Shown: piece by piece, positions 14,827 through 24,126 of the stretch
Position numbering within the stretch: position 1 is the stretch's first letter
Layout of the letters: the number at the start of each line of letters is the position of its first letter
From: Acidimicrobiia bacterium
GTDB taxonomy: Bacteria > Actinomycetota > Acidimicrobiia > IMCC26256 > PALSA-610
DNA: 64,000 bases
NCBI GenBank assembly: GCA_026002935.1
Contig: BPGH01000001.1
Location: forward strand, 421,965 to 485,964
Reading direction: 5' to 3'
Made by a program: the position numbers and the translations under genes
Notes under the pieces: generated by a model
Told to the model about the DNA's origin: nothing
Seen by the model: the letters and a program-made list of their open reading frames with translations, nothing else
The model's database searches: none

Positions 14827-15012
14827 ATGACCGAGCGGGTCTGCGAGAACTGCGCCCTGCCCGACGACGAGCTGCTGCTCGTCCGGCGGGTCTACGTCGT
14901 CCCCGAGACGTGGGACTCCCCCGGTTCCGAGACGGTCGTGCCGGAGCCGGAGCTGTGGTGCGTGTCGTGCGCGTCGCAGTACCCGTGCGAGCCGGCCGAC
15001 GGCGACGACTGA
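14827..15012 (+). CDS. Small cysteine-rich (zinc-ribbon-like) protein
   Basis: A 61-residue protein, MTERVCENCALPDDELLLVR to EPADGDD. Its two CxxC pairs (CENC near residue 6, CVSC near residue 46, then C at 53) are the pattern of a small zinc ribbon, and it has an acidic C-terminus. TAGGGT lies about 18 bases upstream, before a GTGATG that is out of frame with the ATG. I do not recognise a named family. Codon use and GC skew match neighbouring genes and the frame is compact, so I consider it real. It is convergent with the DUF5318 gene. Confidence 0.6.
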   Translation: MTERVCENCALPDDELLLVRRVYVVPETWDSPGSETVVPEPELWCVSCASQYPCEPADGDD

Positions 15013-15043
15013 CCCCGCACCGCGCGCGGCCGGTGCGCCCGCC

Positions 15044-15409
15044 TCAGCTCGCGTGCAGGCGGCCGTCGAGCGAGCGGCGGCGCAGGTGGTTCCAGCGGCA
15101 CTCGCAGCAGATCTCGACGTCGTAGCAGGCGAACTCGTCGTGGCGGGCCCGGAGCCGCTCGAGCTCGGCGGCGCTGGCGATGGCGCGGCCGTTCGCGTCC
15201 TTGAGCTTGTCGCCGTAGACGTAGCTGACCTCGCGCAGCTCCTCGGCCCCGCACACCGGGCAGCTCCCGGGCAGTGGCACGCCGACGTTGAGGGCGGCCC
15301 GCACCAGCTCGGGGTGCGCGTCGCAGACGTCGAGGCGGGTCAGCACCCCGCGGGCGAGGTCGCGCAGCACCGCCCGCCGGGCGAGGGCGTAGTCGGTGAC
15401 CGAGCGCAC
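15044..15409 (-). CDS. DUF5318 family protein (Cys-rich)
   Basis: A 121-residue protein, GTG start 15409. The N-terminal part is [20 protein letters not shown], then [16 protein letters not shown]. Two CxxC pairs ([18 protein letters not shown] and CCECRWNHL) probably hold zinc. The CPVC...YVYGD...CRWNHL arrangement is that of the actinobacterial DUF5318 family. In mycobacteria this gene lies near ino1 and a PadR gene, exactly as here. No biochemical role is known. Confidence 0.85.
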   Translation of the reverse strand: MRSVTDYALARRAVLRDLARGVLTRLDVCDAHPELVRAALNVGVPLPGSCPVCGAEELREVSYVYGDKLKDANGRAIASAAELERLRARHDEFACYDVEICCECRWNHLRRRSLDGRLHAS

Positions 15410-15491
15410 GGCCGCGAAGTGTAGGAGCGGTCGGGGCCCCGGTCGCCCCGCCGGGCCCCACCCTGCCCGGCGGGTCCCGGTTCTCTTGCGT

Positions 15492-15514
15492 CGATATATC
15501 GATTCGATATATCG
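15492..15514. promoter_or_regulatory. PadR operator: two CGATATATCG palindromes
   Basis: Two copies of the perfect palindrome CGATATATCG, at 15492-15501 and 15505-15514, are separated by 3 bases and end 8 bases before the padR ATG. It is one of the few AT-rich spots in the region. GATATATC-type palindromes are typical PadR-family operators, so autorepression of the padR-ino1 operon is likely. Confidence 0.75.
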
Positions 15515-15522
15515 TGGTCGTC

Positions 15523-16140
15523 ATGTTGGAGCTCGCCATCCTCGGGCTGCTCGCCGAGCAGCCGCTGCACGGCTACGAGCTCAAGAAGCGGTGCTCCGAG
15601 ACCCTCGGCCCCCTGTGGGGCATCTCGTTCGGCTCCCTCTACCCCGCCCTGCGGCGCCTCGAGAAGGCCGGGGCGATCGCCGCGACCGACCCCGACGACG
15701 CCGGGCCGGCCCCCTTCGTCGCGACCGGCTCGCTCGCCGGCGACCTGGCCGCCGCGCGGCGGCGCCGGCGCGGCCGGCCGAGCCGGCGCACCCGCAAGTC
15801 GTACGCCATCACCGACGCCGGCCGCGCGCTGTTCGCCGAGCTCCTGACCGCGCCCGAGGCCGACGACGACCGGAGCTTCGCCCTGAAGCTCTCGTTCGCG
15901 CGCCACCTCGACGCCGCCGAGCGGCTCGCGTTCCTCGAGCGCCGGCGCGGCCAGCTCCTCGCCCGCCTCGCCGGTTCGAGGCGCACCCCGTCGGGGCGGG
16001 CGATCGACCGCTACACCCGGTCGCTCCTCGAGCACCGGGCCCGTTCCACCCAACACGAACTCGAGTGGATCGACGAGCTCATCGCGCACGAGCGCGCGCA
16101 GGGCGACGTCGAGCGCACAGAAGGGAAGGCAACCGCATGA
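15523..16140 (+). CDS. PadR-family transcriptional regulator
   Basis: A 205-residue PadR regulator. The winged helix spans residues 1-100 ([37 protein letters not shown]) with an Arg-rich insertion ([19 protein letters not shown]) before the wing. The C-terminal Vir-type coiled coil (residues about 125-200) is for dimerisation. An upstream GTG at 15514 in the same frame would place the start inside the operator, so the ATG at 15523 is preferred. The stop overlaps the ino1 ATG (ATGA). Coupling with ino1 suggests it controls inositol synthesis, as proposed for the syntenic mycobacterial pair. Confidence 0.9.
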   Translation: MLELAILGLLAEQPLHGYELKKRCSETLGPLWGISFGSLYPALRRLEKAGAIAATDPDDAGPAPFVATGSLAGDLAAARRRRRGRPSRRTRKSYAITDAGRALFAELLTAPEADDDRSFALKLSFARHLDAAERLAFLERRRGQLLARLAGSRRTPSGRAIDRYTRSLLEHRARSTQHELEWIDELIAHERAQGDVERTEGKATA

Positions 16141-17237
16141 GCGGCGCATCCACCACCCACCGGTCCGTCCGGGTCGCGATCGCCGGCGTCGGCAACTGCG
16201 CGAGCAGCCTCGTGCAGGGCGTCGAGTACTACCGCGGCGCGGACCCCGCCGAGCGCGTCCCCGGCCTCATGCACGTGGAGCTCGGCGGCTACCACGTCGG
16301 TGACGTCGAGTTCGTCGCGGCGTTCGACGTCGACGCGCAGAAGGTCGGCATCGACCTCGGCAAGGCGATCTTCTCCAGCATCAACAACACGATCCGCTTC
16401 GCCGAGGTCCCGGACCTCGGCGTGCTCGTGCAGCGGGGCCCGACGCTCGACGGCCTCGGGAAGTACTACCGCGAGGTCGTCGAGGAGTCGCCGGCCGAGC
16501 CGGTCGACGTGGCCCGGGCGCTGCGCGACGCGCGCGCGGACGTGCTCGTGTCGTACCTGCCCGTCGGCTCGGAGGAGGCGCAGCGGTACTACGCGCAGGC
16601 CTGCCTCGACGCCGGCGTCGCGTTCGTGAACGCCATCCCGGTGTTCATCGCGAGCGACCCCGAATGGGCCCGGCGCTTCACCGAGCGCGGCGTGCCGATC
16701 ATCGGGGACGACATCAAGAGCCAGGTCGGCGCCACGATCACCCACCGGCTGCTCGCGCGCCTGTTCGAGGACCGTGGCCTCGCGATCGACAACACCTACC
16801 AGCTCAACTTCGGCGGCAACATGGACTTCAAGAACATGCTCGAGCGCGAGCGCCTGATGTCCAAGAAGATCTCGAAGACCCAGTCGGTCACGAGCCAGAT
16901 CGACCAGGGGATCTCGTCCGAGAACGTGCACATCGGCCCCTCCGACCACGTGCCGTGGCTGCAGGACCGGAAGTGGGCGTACATCCGCCTCGAGGGCCGC
17001 AACTTCGGCGACGTGCCGCTCAACGTCGAGCTCAAGCTCGAGGTGTGGGACTCGCCCAACTCGGCGGGCGTCATCATCGACGCGGTGCGCTGCGCGAAGC
17101 TCGCGCTCGACCGCGGCATCGGCGGCCCGCTGCTCGGTCCGAGCGCGTACTTCATGAAGTCGCCACCGGTCCAGTACCACGACGACGAGGCGCACCGGAT
17201 GGTGGAGGAGTTCGCCGCGGGCGGGCCGCACGGCTGA
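16137..17237 (+). CDS. ino1: Inositol-3-phosphate synthase
   Basis: A 366-residue actinobacterial-type myo-inositol-1-phosphate synthase. It converts glucose 6-phosphate to inositol 3-phosphate using NAD, supplying phosphatidylinositol and mycothiol. Seen: Rossmann motif [53 protein letters not shown], the catalytic [25 protein letters not shown] block and [20 protein letters not shown]. The ATG overlaps the padR stop by 4 bases. A strong palindromic hairpin follows the stop. Confidence 0.96.
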   Translation: MSGASTTHRSVRVAIAGVGNCASSLVQGVEYYRGADPAERVPGLMHVELGGYHVGDVEFVAAFDVDAQKVGIDLGKAIFSSINNTIRFAEVPDLGVLVQRGPTLDGLGKYYREVVEESPAEPVDVARALRDARADVLVSYLPVGSEEAQRYYAQACLDAGVAFVNAIPVFIASDPEWARRFTERGVPIIGDDIKSQVGATITHRLLARLFEDRGLAIDNTYQLNFGGNMDFKNMLERERLMSKKISKTQSVTSQIDQGISSENVHIGPSDHVPWLQDRKWAYIRLEGRNFGDVPLNVELKLEVWDSPNSAGVIIDAVRCAKLALDRGIGGPLLGPSAYFMKSPPVQYHDDEAHRMVEEFAAGGPHG

Positions 17238-17259
17238 CCGCCCGCACCCGGCCGGTCCA

Positions 17260-17285
17260 CGAGGGGCGCCCGCGGGCGCCCCTCG
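17260..17285 (+). terminator. Hairpin terminator after ino1
   Basis: A perfect 26-nt inverted repeat centred at 17272/17273 (half-site CGAGGGGCGCCCG) starts 22 bp after the ino1 stop. It could form a 13-bp stem (loop bases included). No U-run follows, as is common for high-GC actinobacterial terminators. Confidence 0.6.
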
Positions 17286-17330
17286 GCGCGTCCGCCGCAC
17301 CCGGCGACGTACCGGTGCGACAATGGGCCG

Positions 17331-18044
17331 ATGGCGAACCCGCAGGCCGGCGCGACCGGCGCCGACACCGAGGTGCCCTCCGCCGTCGAGTACGGCGCCG
17401 ACGTCCCCGACGAGACGGAGCTGCGCCTCTGCGGCGACGTGCGGGGCAAGCGGGTGCTGGTGCTCGGCTGCGGCGACGGCCGCAACGCGGTCGCCTTCGC
17501 CCGCCAGGGTGCGCACGCCATCGCGCTCGACCCGTCCGGTGCGGCGCTGGCGGCCGGGCGGCGCCTCGCCGCGGCGGCCGAGGCGCGGGTCGAGTGGCAC
17601 GAGGGCGACCCCGCGGCGCTCGCGTTCCTGCGCGCCGACTCCATCGACCTCGCGTTCGCCGCGGGCCTGCTGCCCACGATCGAGGACGTCGACCGCCTGT
17701 TCCGGCAGGTCCACCGCGTGCTGCGGCCGGGCGCCGCGTTCGTGTTCTCCTACGACCACCCGCTCCAGCTCGTGCTGGCACGCGAGCAGGACGGTCCCGG
17801 CGTGCTGCCGCTGGGCCGGCGCGAGGTACGCCGGTCCTACTTCGAGCCCGGGCCGGTGGAGATCACGCTCGGGGCGGTGACGGTCCGCGTGTGGCCGCGG
17901 ACGGTCGCCGCCGTGTTCGGGGCGCTCCACCGCGCCGGGCTGCGCGTCGACGCGCTCCTCGAGCCCGAGCCGGTCCGCTCACCCGACCCGGGGCCCGCCG
18001 TGCCGACCACGATCGTGTGGCGGGCCCGCAAGGAGGGCATGTAA
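17331..18044 (+). CDS. Class I SAM-dependent methyltransferase
   Basis: A 237-residue methyltransferase with the Rossmann SAM-binding core: motif I VLVLGCGDGRNAVAFARQG, acidic motif II AIALDPSG, and motif III VHRVLRPGAAFVFSYDHPL. It also has an N-terminal lead-in (VPSAVEYGADVPDETELRLCG) seen in type-11 methyltransferases acting on small molecules. The substrate cannot be inferred. ATG 17331, with ACAATG just upstream resembling a -10 box, so possibly leaderless. It lies alone between the ino1 terminator and the convergent cca gene. Confidence 0.82.
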   Translation: MANPQAGATGADTEVPSAVEYGADVPDETELRLCGDVRGKRVLVLGCGDGRNAVAFARQGAHAIALDPSGAALAAGRRLAAAAEARVEWHEGDPAALAFLRADSIDLAFAAGLLPTIEDVDRLFRQVHRVLRPGAAFVFSYDHPLQLVLAREQDGPGVLPLGRREVRRSYFEPGPVEITLGAVTVRVWPRTVAAVFGALHRAGLRVDALLEPEPVRSPDPGPAVPTTIVWRARKEGM

Positions 18045-18148
18045 CGCCGCGCGGCGGCACGCCCCGGCGCGGGCGGGCGTACTGCAGGCCTCCACGAGCG
18101 CCTGCTCGACGGCGTCGCACGCCCCGGCGGGCCGCGCCCCGCTGCCCG

Positions 18149-19555
18149 TCACCCGCCCGGCACCGGCAGGCCGCGCCCGTCCGCCCACGACCGCAGCCGC
18201 CCGTACGCCTCGTCCTTGCCGATCGGCCCCTCGTCGAGGCGGATGTCGAGGAGGAAGTCGAGCGCCTCGCCGACCAGCGGGCCGGGAGGGATCCCGAGGA
18301 ACCGCATCACCTCCCGCCCGTCGAGCGGCGGGCGGATCCTCGCCAGCTCCTCCTTCTCGCGCAGCGACGCGATCCGCGACTCGAGCTCGTCCATGCGCCG
18401 CGCGAGCGCGGCGGCGCGCCTCGCGTTGCGGGTCGTGCAGTCGCAGCGCGTCAGCTCGTTGAGGTCGTCGAGCAGGTGGCCGGCGTCGCGCACGTACCGG
18501 CGGACCGCCGAGTCCGTCCAGCCCATCTTGTAGGTGTGGAACCGCAGGTGCAGACGGACGAGCTCGGTGACGTCCTCGACGACGTCGTTGGGGTACCGGA
18601 GCGCGAGCAGCCGCTCCCGCGCCATCCGGGCGCCGACGACCTCGTGGTGGTGGAACGTCACCCCCTGCGGCCCGTACCCGCGCGTGCGCGGCTTGCCGAT
18701 GTCGTGCAGGAGCGCGGCGAGCCGCAGCTTCAGCCGCGGCGAGGTCTTCGCGACGACGGCGATCGTGTGCGCGAGCACGTCCTTGTGGCGGTGGATCGGG
18801 TCCTGTTCGAGCTGCATCGCGTTGAGCTCGGGCAGGAACTCGTCCGACAGGCCCGTGCCCGACACCAGCCACAGGCCGGGCGTGGGGTCGTCGGCCACGA
18901 GCAGCTTCGAGAGCTCGTCGCGGATGCGCTCCGCGCTCACGATCGCCAACCGTTCCCGCATGCGCGTCATCGCGTCGACGACGGCCGGGTCGGGTTCGAA
19001 GTGGAGCGTCGCGACGAACCGGGCGGCGCGCAGCATGCGGAGGGGGTCGTCCTCGAACGAGACCTCCGGCGTGAGCGGCGTGCGCAGTCGGCGCGCCGCG
19101 AGGTCCGCGAGCCCGCCGTAGGGGTCGACGAGCTCGGGCTCCGGGAGCGACAGCGCCATCGCGTTGATCGTGAAGTCGCGCCGCGACAGGTCGGTCTCGA
19201 CGTCGCCGGAGTACGTGACCTCCGGCTTGCGGCTGTCGGGCCGGTAGACGTCGGCACGGAAGGTCGTGATCTCGAACCGCTCACCGTCCTTCTCGCACCC
19301 GACCGTGCCGAACCGCTTCCCCTGCAGCCACACGGCGTCGGCCCAGCCGTCGACCACCTTCTCGACCTCGTCGGGGAGCGCGTCGGTGGCGACGTCGATG
19401 TCGTGGTCGGGGCCGAGGCGGTCGAGGAACGCGTCGCGCACGATGCCCCCGACGAGGTACGCGCGGTGGCCCGCGTCGCGCAGGCGGGCCGTCAGCTGCT
19501 GCGTGACCGAACCGGGCTCGTAGAAGCGCGCGAGGCGCGGGGGGACGGCGGGCAC
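18149..19555 (-). CDS. cca: CCA tRNA nucleotidyltransferase (HD-domain type)
   Basis: A 468-residue class II tRNA nucleotidyltransferase that adds or repairs the 3'-CCA end. That fits the two tRNA genes in this window, neither of which encodes CCA. Head domain: AYLVGGIVRDAFLDRLG, metal-binding DHDIDVATDA, RRDFTINAMA and the EDDPLRMLRAARF helix. A C-terminal HD domain (HRHKDVLAHT, LLHDIGKPRTRG) is present, as in many actinobacterial enzymes with added phosphatase/phosphodiesterase activity. GTG start at 19555. Divergent from nfeD. The mycobacterial homologue also lies next to this origin region. Confidence 0.95.
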   Translation of the reverse strand: MPAVPPRLARFYEPGSVTQQLTARLRDAGHRAYLVGGIVRDAFLDRLGPDHDIDVATDALPDEVEKVVDGWADAVWLQGKRFGTVGCEKDGERFEITTFRADVYRPDSRKPEVTYSGDVETDLSRRDFTINAMALSLPEPELVDPYGGLADLAARRLRTPLTPEVSFEDDPLRMLRAARFVATLHFEPDPAVVDAMTRMRERLAIVSAERIRDELSKLLVADDPTPGLWLVSGTGLSDEFLPELNAMQLEQDPIHRHKDVLAHTIAVVAKTSPRLKLRLAALLHDIGKPRTRGYGPQGVTFHHHEVVGARMARERLLALRYPNDVVEDVTELVRLHLRFHTYKMGWTDSAVRRYVRDAGHLLDDLNELTRCDCTTRNARRAAALARRMDELESRIASLREKEELARIRPPLDGREVMRFLGIPPGPLVGEALDFLLDIRLDEGPIGKDEAYGRLRSWADGRGLPVPGG

Positions 19556-19605
19556 GACCCCATTCTCGCGGGCGCGCCTCGCCCCGTTGGTACCGTATCG
19601 CCCGG

Positions 19606-20073
19606 ATGGATGCCGACTCCTGGCGCTGGATCTGGCTCGCCGGCGCGGTCTTCTTCGCCCTCGCCGAGATCGCGGTCCCGGGGACGTTCTTCATGCTGTC
19701 GTTCGCCGTGGGCGCCGTGGTGGCGTGCGTGCTCGCCTTCGGTGACGTGGGGGTCGGTGTGCAGTGGCTCGCGTTCGTCGCCACGACGGGCGTCGCGCTG
19801 GGCGCGCTCGTGCCCATCGGCCGGCGGATCAACGCCTCGCCCGGCATCACCGGCGTCGGCGCGACCCGCTTCGCGGGGCGCCGCGCGGTGGTGCTCCAGG
19901 AGATCCCGCCCGGGCCGCACTCGACCGGGCTGGTGCGGGTCGAGCGGGAGGAGTGGCGCGCGGAGAGCCACGACGGCGCCCCGATCGCGGCCGGCACGGT
20001 GGTCGAGGTCCTGCGGGTCGACGGGACCCGGTTGATCGTCGGGCCCCTGCGAGGCAGCGAGGAGCAGCCATGA
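19606..20073 (+). CDS. NfeD-like membrane protein
   Basis: A 155-residue protein with two or three membrane helices in residues 8-75 ([58 protein letters not shown]). A C-terminal OB-fold of the NfeD type follows ([47 protein letters not shown]). Short NfeD proteins pair with SPFH proteins at specialised membrane patches. The ATG at 19606 is 17 bases after TACCGT. The stop overlaps the ATG of the SPFH gene, a classical nfeD-floA-like operon. Confidence 0.9.
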   Translation: MDADSWRWIWLAGAVFFALAEIAVPGTFFMLSFAVGAVVACVLAFGDVGVGVQWLAFVATTGVALGALVPIGRRINASPGITGVGATRFAGRRAVVLQEIPPGPHSTGLVRVEREEWRAESHDGAPIAAGTVVEVLRVDGTRLIVGPLRGSEEQP

Positions 20074-21086
20074 CCGCCGCCGTGATCGTGCTCGCCGTCG
20101 TCGCGTTCGTGCTGTTCGTCGTCGCCGCGACCGGCATCCGCATCGTACGGCCGTTCCAACGCGGCCTCGTCGAACGGCTCGGCAAGTACCACGCGACGGT
20201 CGACCCGGGCCTGCGCCTCATCATCCCGTTCATCGACAAGATCCTCCTCGTCGACATGCGGGAGCAGGTGGTCGACGTCCCTCCCCAGGAGGTGATCACC
20301 TCCGACAACGTGGTCGTGTCGGTCGACGCGGTCGTCTACTACGAGGCCACCGACCCGCAACGCCTCGCGTACAACGTGGCGAACTTCCAGCTCGCGGTCA
20401 CGAAGCTCGCGCAGACCAACCTGCGCAACGTGATCGGGGACATGCAGCTCGACGACGCGCTCACCTCGCGCGACACGATCAACGCGAAGCTGCGCGACAT
20501 CCTCGACGACGCGACCGACAAGTGGGGGACCCGCGTCGTGCGCGTCGAGATCCAGCGGATCGACCCGCCGCCCGACGTCGTCAACTCGATGCACCAGCAG
20601 ATGCAGGCCGAGCGCACGCGCCGCGCGGTCGTCACGGAGGCGCAGGGCGTGCGCGAGGCCGCCGTCACGCGCGCCGAGGGAGAGAAGCAGGCGGCGATCC
20701 TCGCCGCCGAGGGCGTCAAGCAGCGCCAGATCCTCGAGGCCCAGGGCCAGGCCGAGGCGATCGAGCGGCTCGCCGAGGCCGAGCGGGTGCGCCAGATCGC
20801 GGTGGCGCAGGGCCAGGCCGCCGCGATCCGCGACGTGTTCGGCGCGATCCACGACGGCGACCCGACGCCCGACCTCCTCGCGCTCAAGTACCTCGAGGCG
20901 CTCGCGGCGGTCGCCGACGGGCGCGCGACGAAGATCTTCCTGCCCGCCGAGATGGGCGGGCTGTTCGGCACGATCGGCGGGCTCGCCGAGCTGCTGCGCG
21001 AGCCGCGCCCCGACGGCACCGGGGACGCCCCCGCCGCGGTCACGCCCCCGTCCGGGGTGTCACCGGCGGGCCCGGCCGCCGGGTAG
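20070..21086 (+). CDS. SPFH/Band 7 (stomatin-like) membrane protein
   Basis: A 338-residue stomatin-like protein. It has one N-terminal membrane anchor (residues 4-24, [20 protein letters not shown]), then the SPFH domain ([59 protein letters not shown]). A long Ala/Glu/Gln-rich coiled coil (residues about 190-265) and a Pro/Ala-rich tail follow. Such proteins oligomerise and organise membrane domains or protect against membrane stress. Its ATG overlaps the nfeD stop by 4 bases. Confidence 0.92.
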   Translation: MTAAVIVLAVVAFVLFVVAATGIRIVRPFQRGLVERLGKYHATVDPGLRLIIPFIDKILLVDMREQVVDVPPQEVITSDNVVVSVDAVVYYEATDPQRLAYNVANFQLAVTKLAQTNLRNVIGDMQLDDALTSRDTINAKLRDILDDATDKWGTRVVRVEIQRIDPPPDVVNSMHQQMQAERTRRAVVTEAQGVREAAVTRAEGEKQAAILAAEGVKQRQILEAQGQAEAIERLAEAERVRQIAVAQGQAAAIRDVFGAIHDGDPTPDLLALKYLEALAAVADGRATKIFLPAEMGGLFGTIGGLAELLREPRPDGTGDAPAAVTPPSGVSPAGPAAG

Positions 21087-21100
21087 CCGGGCGCCGCCCG

Positions 21101-22204
21101 TCAGGCGGCGCCGCCCTGGGCGGCCGCGGCGGCCGACGCCATGGTGTGCTGCTCGATCATCAGCCGCAGGTCGTGCGGGCTCGTCGACGACTGCAGTGCC
21201 TCGCGCAGCTCGATCAGGCCGTTCTTGTAGAGGTTGAGCAGGCTCTGGTCGAACGTCTGCATGCCGTAGTACTCGCCGTCGGCGATGATCTCCTCGATCT
21301 CGTGCGTCTCGTCGGGGTTCACGATCTTGTCGAACACCCGCCCGGTGGCCACGAGCACCTCGACCGCCGGGACACGGCCCCCGCCGCGGCGCTCGACGAG
21401 ACGCTGGCTCACGATGCCGCGCAGCGACGCGGCGAGCGACATGCGCACCTGCCGCTGTTCGTGGGGCGGGAAGAAGTCGATGACGCGGTTGATCGAGTCG
21501 GTGGCGCTGATCGTGTGCAGCGTCGAGAACACGAGGTGGCCGGTCTCGGCGGCGGCGAGCGCGGTGCGGACCGTCTCGGTGTCGCGCATCTCGCCGACGA
21601 GGATCACGTCGGGGTCCTGGCGCAGCACGCGCTTGAGCGCCGAGTGGAAGTCGACCGTGTCGGTGCCGACCTCGCGCTGGTTGACGATCGAGCACTTGTC
21701 GGCGTGCAGCACCTCGATCGGGTCCTCGATCGTCACGATGTGGCGCTGCATCGTCTCGTTGATGTAGTCGATCATCGACGCGAGCGTCGTCGTCTTGCCC
21801 GAGCCGGTCGGCCCGGTCACGAGCACGAGGCCGCGCGGGTACTCGGCGAGCTTCTGCACCACCGGCGGCAGGCCCAGCTCCGTGAAGCCGGGGATCTCGC
21901 TCTGCACGCGCCGCAGCACGAGCCCGACCGAGCCGCGCTGGCGCATGACGTTGACGCGGAAGCGGCCGAGGCCCGCGACCGAGTAGGCGAAGTCGGCCTC
22001 ACAGGTCGCGATGAACTCCTCGGCGCGCTGCTTGGGCATGATCGCGAAGGCGATCCGCTCCGTCTCCACCGGCGACACCGGCGGCAGGTCCGCCCGCTCG
22101 AGCCGGCCGTCGATCCGGATGAACGGCGGCGAGCCGACCTTCACGTGCACGTCGGACGCGCCCCGCTCGAGCGCGTGGCGAAGCAGCTGATCGAGGTCCA
22201 GCAC
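21101..22204 (-). CDS. pilT: PilT-family twitching-motility ATPase
   Basis: A 367-residue secretion-type ATPase of the PilT subfamily. It has the N-terminal N2 domain (HALERGASDVHVKVGSPPFIRIDG), Walker A VTGPTGSGKTTTLASM, the Asp box (HIVTIEDPIE), Walker B (QDPDVILVGEMRDTETV), the His box GHLVFSTLHT and the PilT-type AIRNLIRE region position (VNPDETHEIEEIIADGEYYGM). It would retract type IV pili by disassembling pilin. No other pilus genes are in the window, so it is an orphan here. It is convergent with the SPFH gene (14-bp gap). Confidence 0.9.
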   Translation of the reverse strand: MLDLDQLLRHALERGASDVHVKVGSPPFIRIDGRLERADLPPVSPVETERIAFAIMPKQRAEEFIATCEADFAYSVAGLGRFRVNVMRQRGSVGLVLRRVQSEIPGFTELGLPPVVQKLAEYPRGLVLVTGPTGSGKTTTLASMIDYINETMQRHIVTIEDPIEVLHADKCSIVNQREVGTDTVDFHSALKRVLRQDPDVILVGEMRDTETVRTALAAAETGHLVFSTLHTISATDSINRVIDFFPPHEQRQVRMSLAASLRGIVSQRLVERRGGGRVPAVEVLVATGRVFDKIVNPDETHEIEEIIADGEYYGMQTFDQSLLNLYKNGLIELREALQSSTSPHDLRLMIEQHTMASAAAAAQGGAA

Positions 22205-22277
22205 GGTTGCAACCCCTCCCTGACCAACGTCTGTGATCGGCAGGCGCCGCCTCGCGCTGGAGCCGCAATCGCCGGAT

Positions 22278-22319
22278 CGGCCCGCCCCGCGGTCGGCGGC
22301 CCGCCCGCGGGGCGGGCCG
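22278..22319 (-). terminator. Strong hairpin downstream of the deacylase gene
   Basis: A perfect 15-bp stem (CGGCCCGCCCCGCGG at 22278-22292 paired with 22305-22319) with a 12-nt loop lies 36 bp past the stop of the leftward HDAC-like gene. It lies before the start of pilT, so it probably ends the deacylase transcript. No U-run. Confidence 0.55.
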
Positions 22320-22354
22320 GGGTGCCGCCGGACGCCCGACGCCCGGTCGGTCGG

Positions 22355-23362
22355 TCAGCCCACGCCGGCCGTCTCGTGGAGGTCGGCCGCCGCCCGCACG
22401 ACCGGGCGGCCGGGCCCGCCCGCGGTCGGCGGCTCGGGGCGGGCCGGGGTGCCGAGGAGCGCCGAGACCGTGGCGGCCACGGAGTCGCGCAGCGCGTCGA
22501 GGTCGTAGCCGCCCTCGAGGAAGGCGACCGTGCGCCGCGGCGGCACCAGGGCCACGAGCCGGGCGGTCAGGTCGGCGTAGTCGCCCGCGGCGAGGCCGAG
22601 ACCGGTGAGCGGATCCGCGCGGTGGGCGTCGTAGCCGGCCGAGATCAGCAGCCAGTCGGGGTTGAACCGTGCGGCGAGCGGCCCGACGACCTCGTCGACG
22701 GCCGCGAGGTAGACGTCGCCGGTCGCCCCCGGGGGGAACGGGAAGTTGACGGTCGCGCCGGTCCCCGGACCGGCGCCGACCTCGTCGAGCCGGCCCGTGC
22801 CCGGGTACAGCGGCCACTCGTGCATCGACACGTAGCAGACGCGCGGGTCGGACCAGAAGACGTCCTGGGTGCCGTTGCCGTGGTGCGCGTCCCAGTCGAC
22901 GACGAGGACGCGCTGGCCGCGGTCGCGCAGCGCCGCGGCCGTGACCGCGACGTTGTTGAGGAGGCAGAACCCCATCGCACGCGACGGCACCGCGTGGTGG
23001 CCGGGGGGCCGCACCGCGCAGAACGCGGCGTCGCCCTCGCCCCGCTCGAGCGCGTCGACGGCCGCGAGGCCGGCGCCGGCGGCGAGCAGCGCGACGTCGT
23101 ACGACTCCGGCGACACCGAGGTGTCGGGGTCGAGCGGCCCGCCCCCGCGGGTGCAGAACGTCTCGAGCCGTTCGAGGTACTCGAGCGTGTGGACCCGCTC
23201 GAGCTCGTCGGGGGTCGCGCGCCGGGGTTCGAGGATGCGCACGGCGTCGCGGCCCGCGGCCTCGAGCCCCCGCAGCACCGCGTCGAGCCGCGCGGGCCGT
23301 TCGGGGTGGCCGCGCCCGGGATCGTGATCGGCGAAGCGCGGATCGGTCGCGACGAGCAGCAT
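22355..23362 (-). CDS. Histone-deacetylase-like (arginase-fold) deacylase
   Basis: A 335-residue member of the HDAC/AcuC/acetylpolyamine amidohydrolase superfamily. It hydrolyses N-acyl-amine bonds; likely substrates are acetyl-lysine of proteins (AcuC-like) or acetylpolyamines, which cannot be separated here. The zinc site and catalytic residues are visible: RPPGHHAVPSRAMGFCLLNN (two active-site His), VVDWDAHHGNGTQ (zinc Asp/His) and LLISAGYDAHRADPL (zinc Asp), plus the EGGYDL motif. The ATG at 23362 begins LLVATDPRFADHDPGRGHPE, a normal family start. Divergent from the GNAT gene, which suggests a possible acetylation/deacetylation pair, but that is only positional. Confidence 0.9.
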   Translation of the reverse strand: MLLVATDPRFADHDPGRGHPERPARLDAVLRGLEAAGRDAVRILEPRRATPDELERVHTLEYLERLETFCTRGGGPLDPDTSVSPESYDVALLAAGAGLAAVDALERGEGDAAFCAVRPPGHHAVPSRAMGFCLLNNVAVTAAALRDRGQRVLVVDWDAHHGNGTQDVFWSDPRVCYVSMHEWPLYPGTGRLDEVGAGPGTGATVNFPFPPGATGDVYLAAVDEVVGPLAARFNPDWLLISAGYDAHRADPLTGLGLAAGDYADLTARLVALVPPRRTVAFLEGGYDLDALRDSVAATVSALLGTPARPEPPTAGGPGRPVVRAAADLHETAGVG

Positions 23363-23430
23363 CGGCGGCAGGGTAGGCGCGCCCGGGCCGTCGGGGGACC
23401 CGAGGGCCGCGGCGGTAGCCTCGTCGCCCG

Positions 23431-24126
23431 GTGACCCCGCTTCGGACGAAGTCGTTCCGCTACCGCGGCGGAGTCGTGCGGGTCGCGGCCTGGCACGGAC
23501 GGGGCGACGTCGCCTCGCTCGCGCTGCGCGGAGCGTCCGCGCCGCCGGCCGCCTCCCTCGAGCGCCTGCTCGACCGGGTGCGAGCAGCGGGCTTCCGCGA
23601 GGTCCTGACGAACGCGCTGCCGCCCGCAGCGAGCCTCCCCTTCGTCGACGCCGGCTTCCGGGTCCGCCGGCGGCTGCGGCTGCTCGTCCACGACCTCACC
23701 GACCTGCCGCCGGTGTCGCGCCGCACCCGGCGCGCCCGGCGCGACGACCGCGACGCCGTCCTCGCCGTCGACGCCGCCGCCTTCGACGAGTTCTGGCGGC
23801 TCGACGCCGACGGCCTGCGCGCGGCCCGGCGGGCCACGCCGAGCAGCCAGGTCCGCGTGACGCGCGGGCCGGTCGTCGGCTACGGCGTGTTCGGTCGCGC
23901 GGGCCACGAGGGCTACGTGCAGCGGCTGGGCGTCGCGCCGGCCGCGCAGGGCCAGGGGTTCGGCCGCGCGCTCGTCGCCGACGGGCTGCACTGGCTGCGC
24001 GCGCACGGCGCCACCCGCGCCTACGTGAACACGCAGGCCGGCAACGACCGCGCGCTCGCGTTGTACGAGCACGTGGGCTTCCGGCGGCTCCCGTTCGGCC
24101 TCGACGTCCTCGGGCGGACGTTGTGA
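23431..24126 (+). CDS. GNAT-family N-acetyltransferase
   Basis: A 231-residue protein with a GNAT domain in its C-terminal half: acetyl-CoA-binding motif VQRLGVAPAAQGQGFGRAL (Q/R-x-x-G-x-G/A form), VNTQAGNDRALALYEHVGFRR, and AVDAAAFDEFW upstream. The N-terminal 75 residues form a degenerate second GNAT-like half. In mycobacterial genomes the gene beside this DUF6049-murJ cluster encodes a similar acetyltransferase. GTG start 23431 with TAGCCT about 12 bases upstream. Its stop overlaps the GTG of the next gene. The substrate is unknown. Confidence 0.85.
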   Translation: MTPLRTKSFRYRGGVVRVAAWHGRGDVASLALRGASAPPAASLERLLDRVRAAGFREVLTNALPPAASLPFVDAGFRVRRRLRLLVHDLTDLPPVSRRTRRARRDDRDAVLAVDAAAFDEFWRLDADGLRAARRATPSSQVRVTRGPVVGYGVFGRAGHEGYVQRLGVAPAAQGQGFGRALVADGLHWLRAHGATRAYVNTQAGNDRALALYEHVGFRRLPFGLDVLGRTL

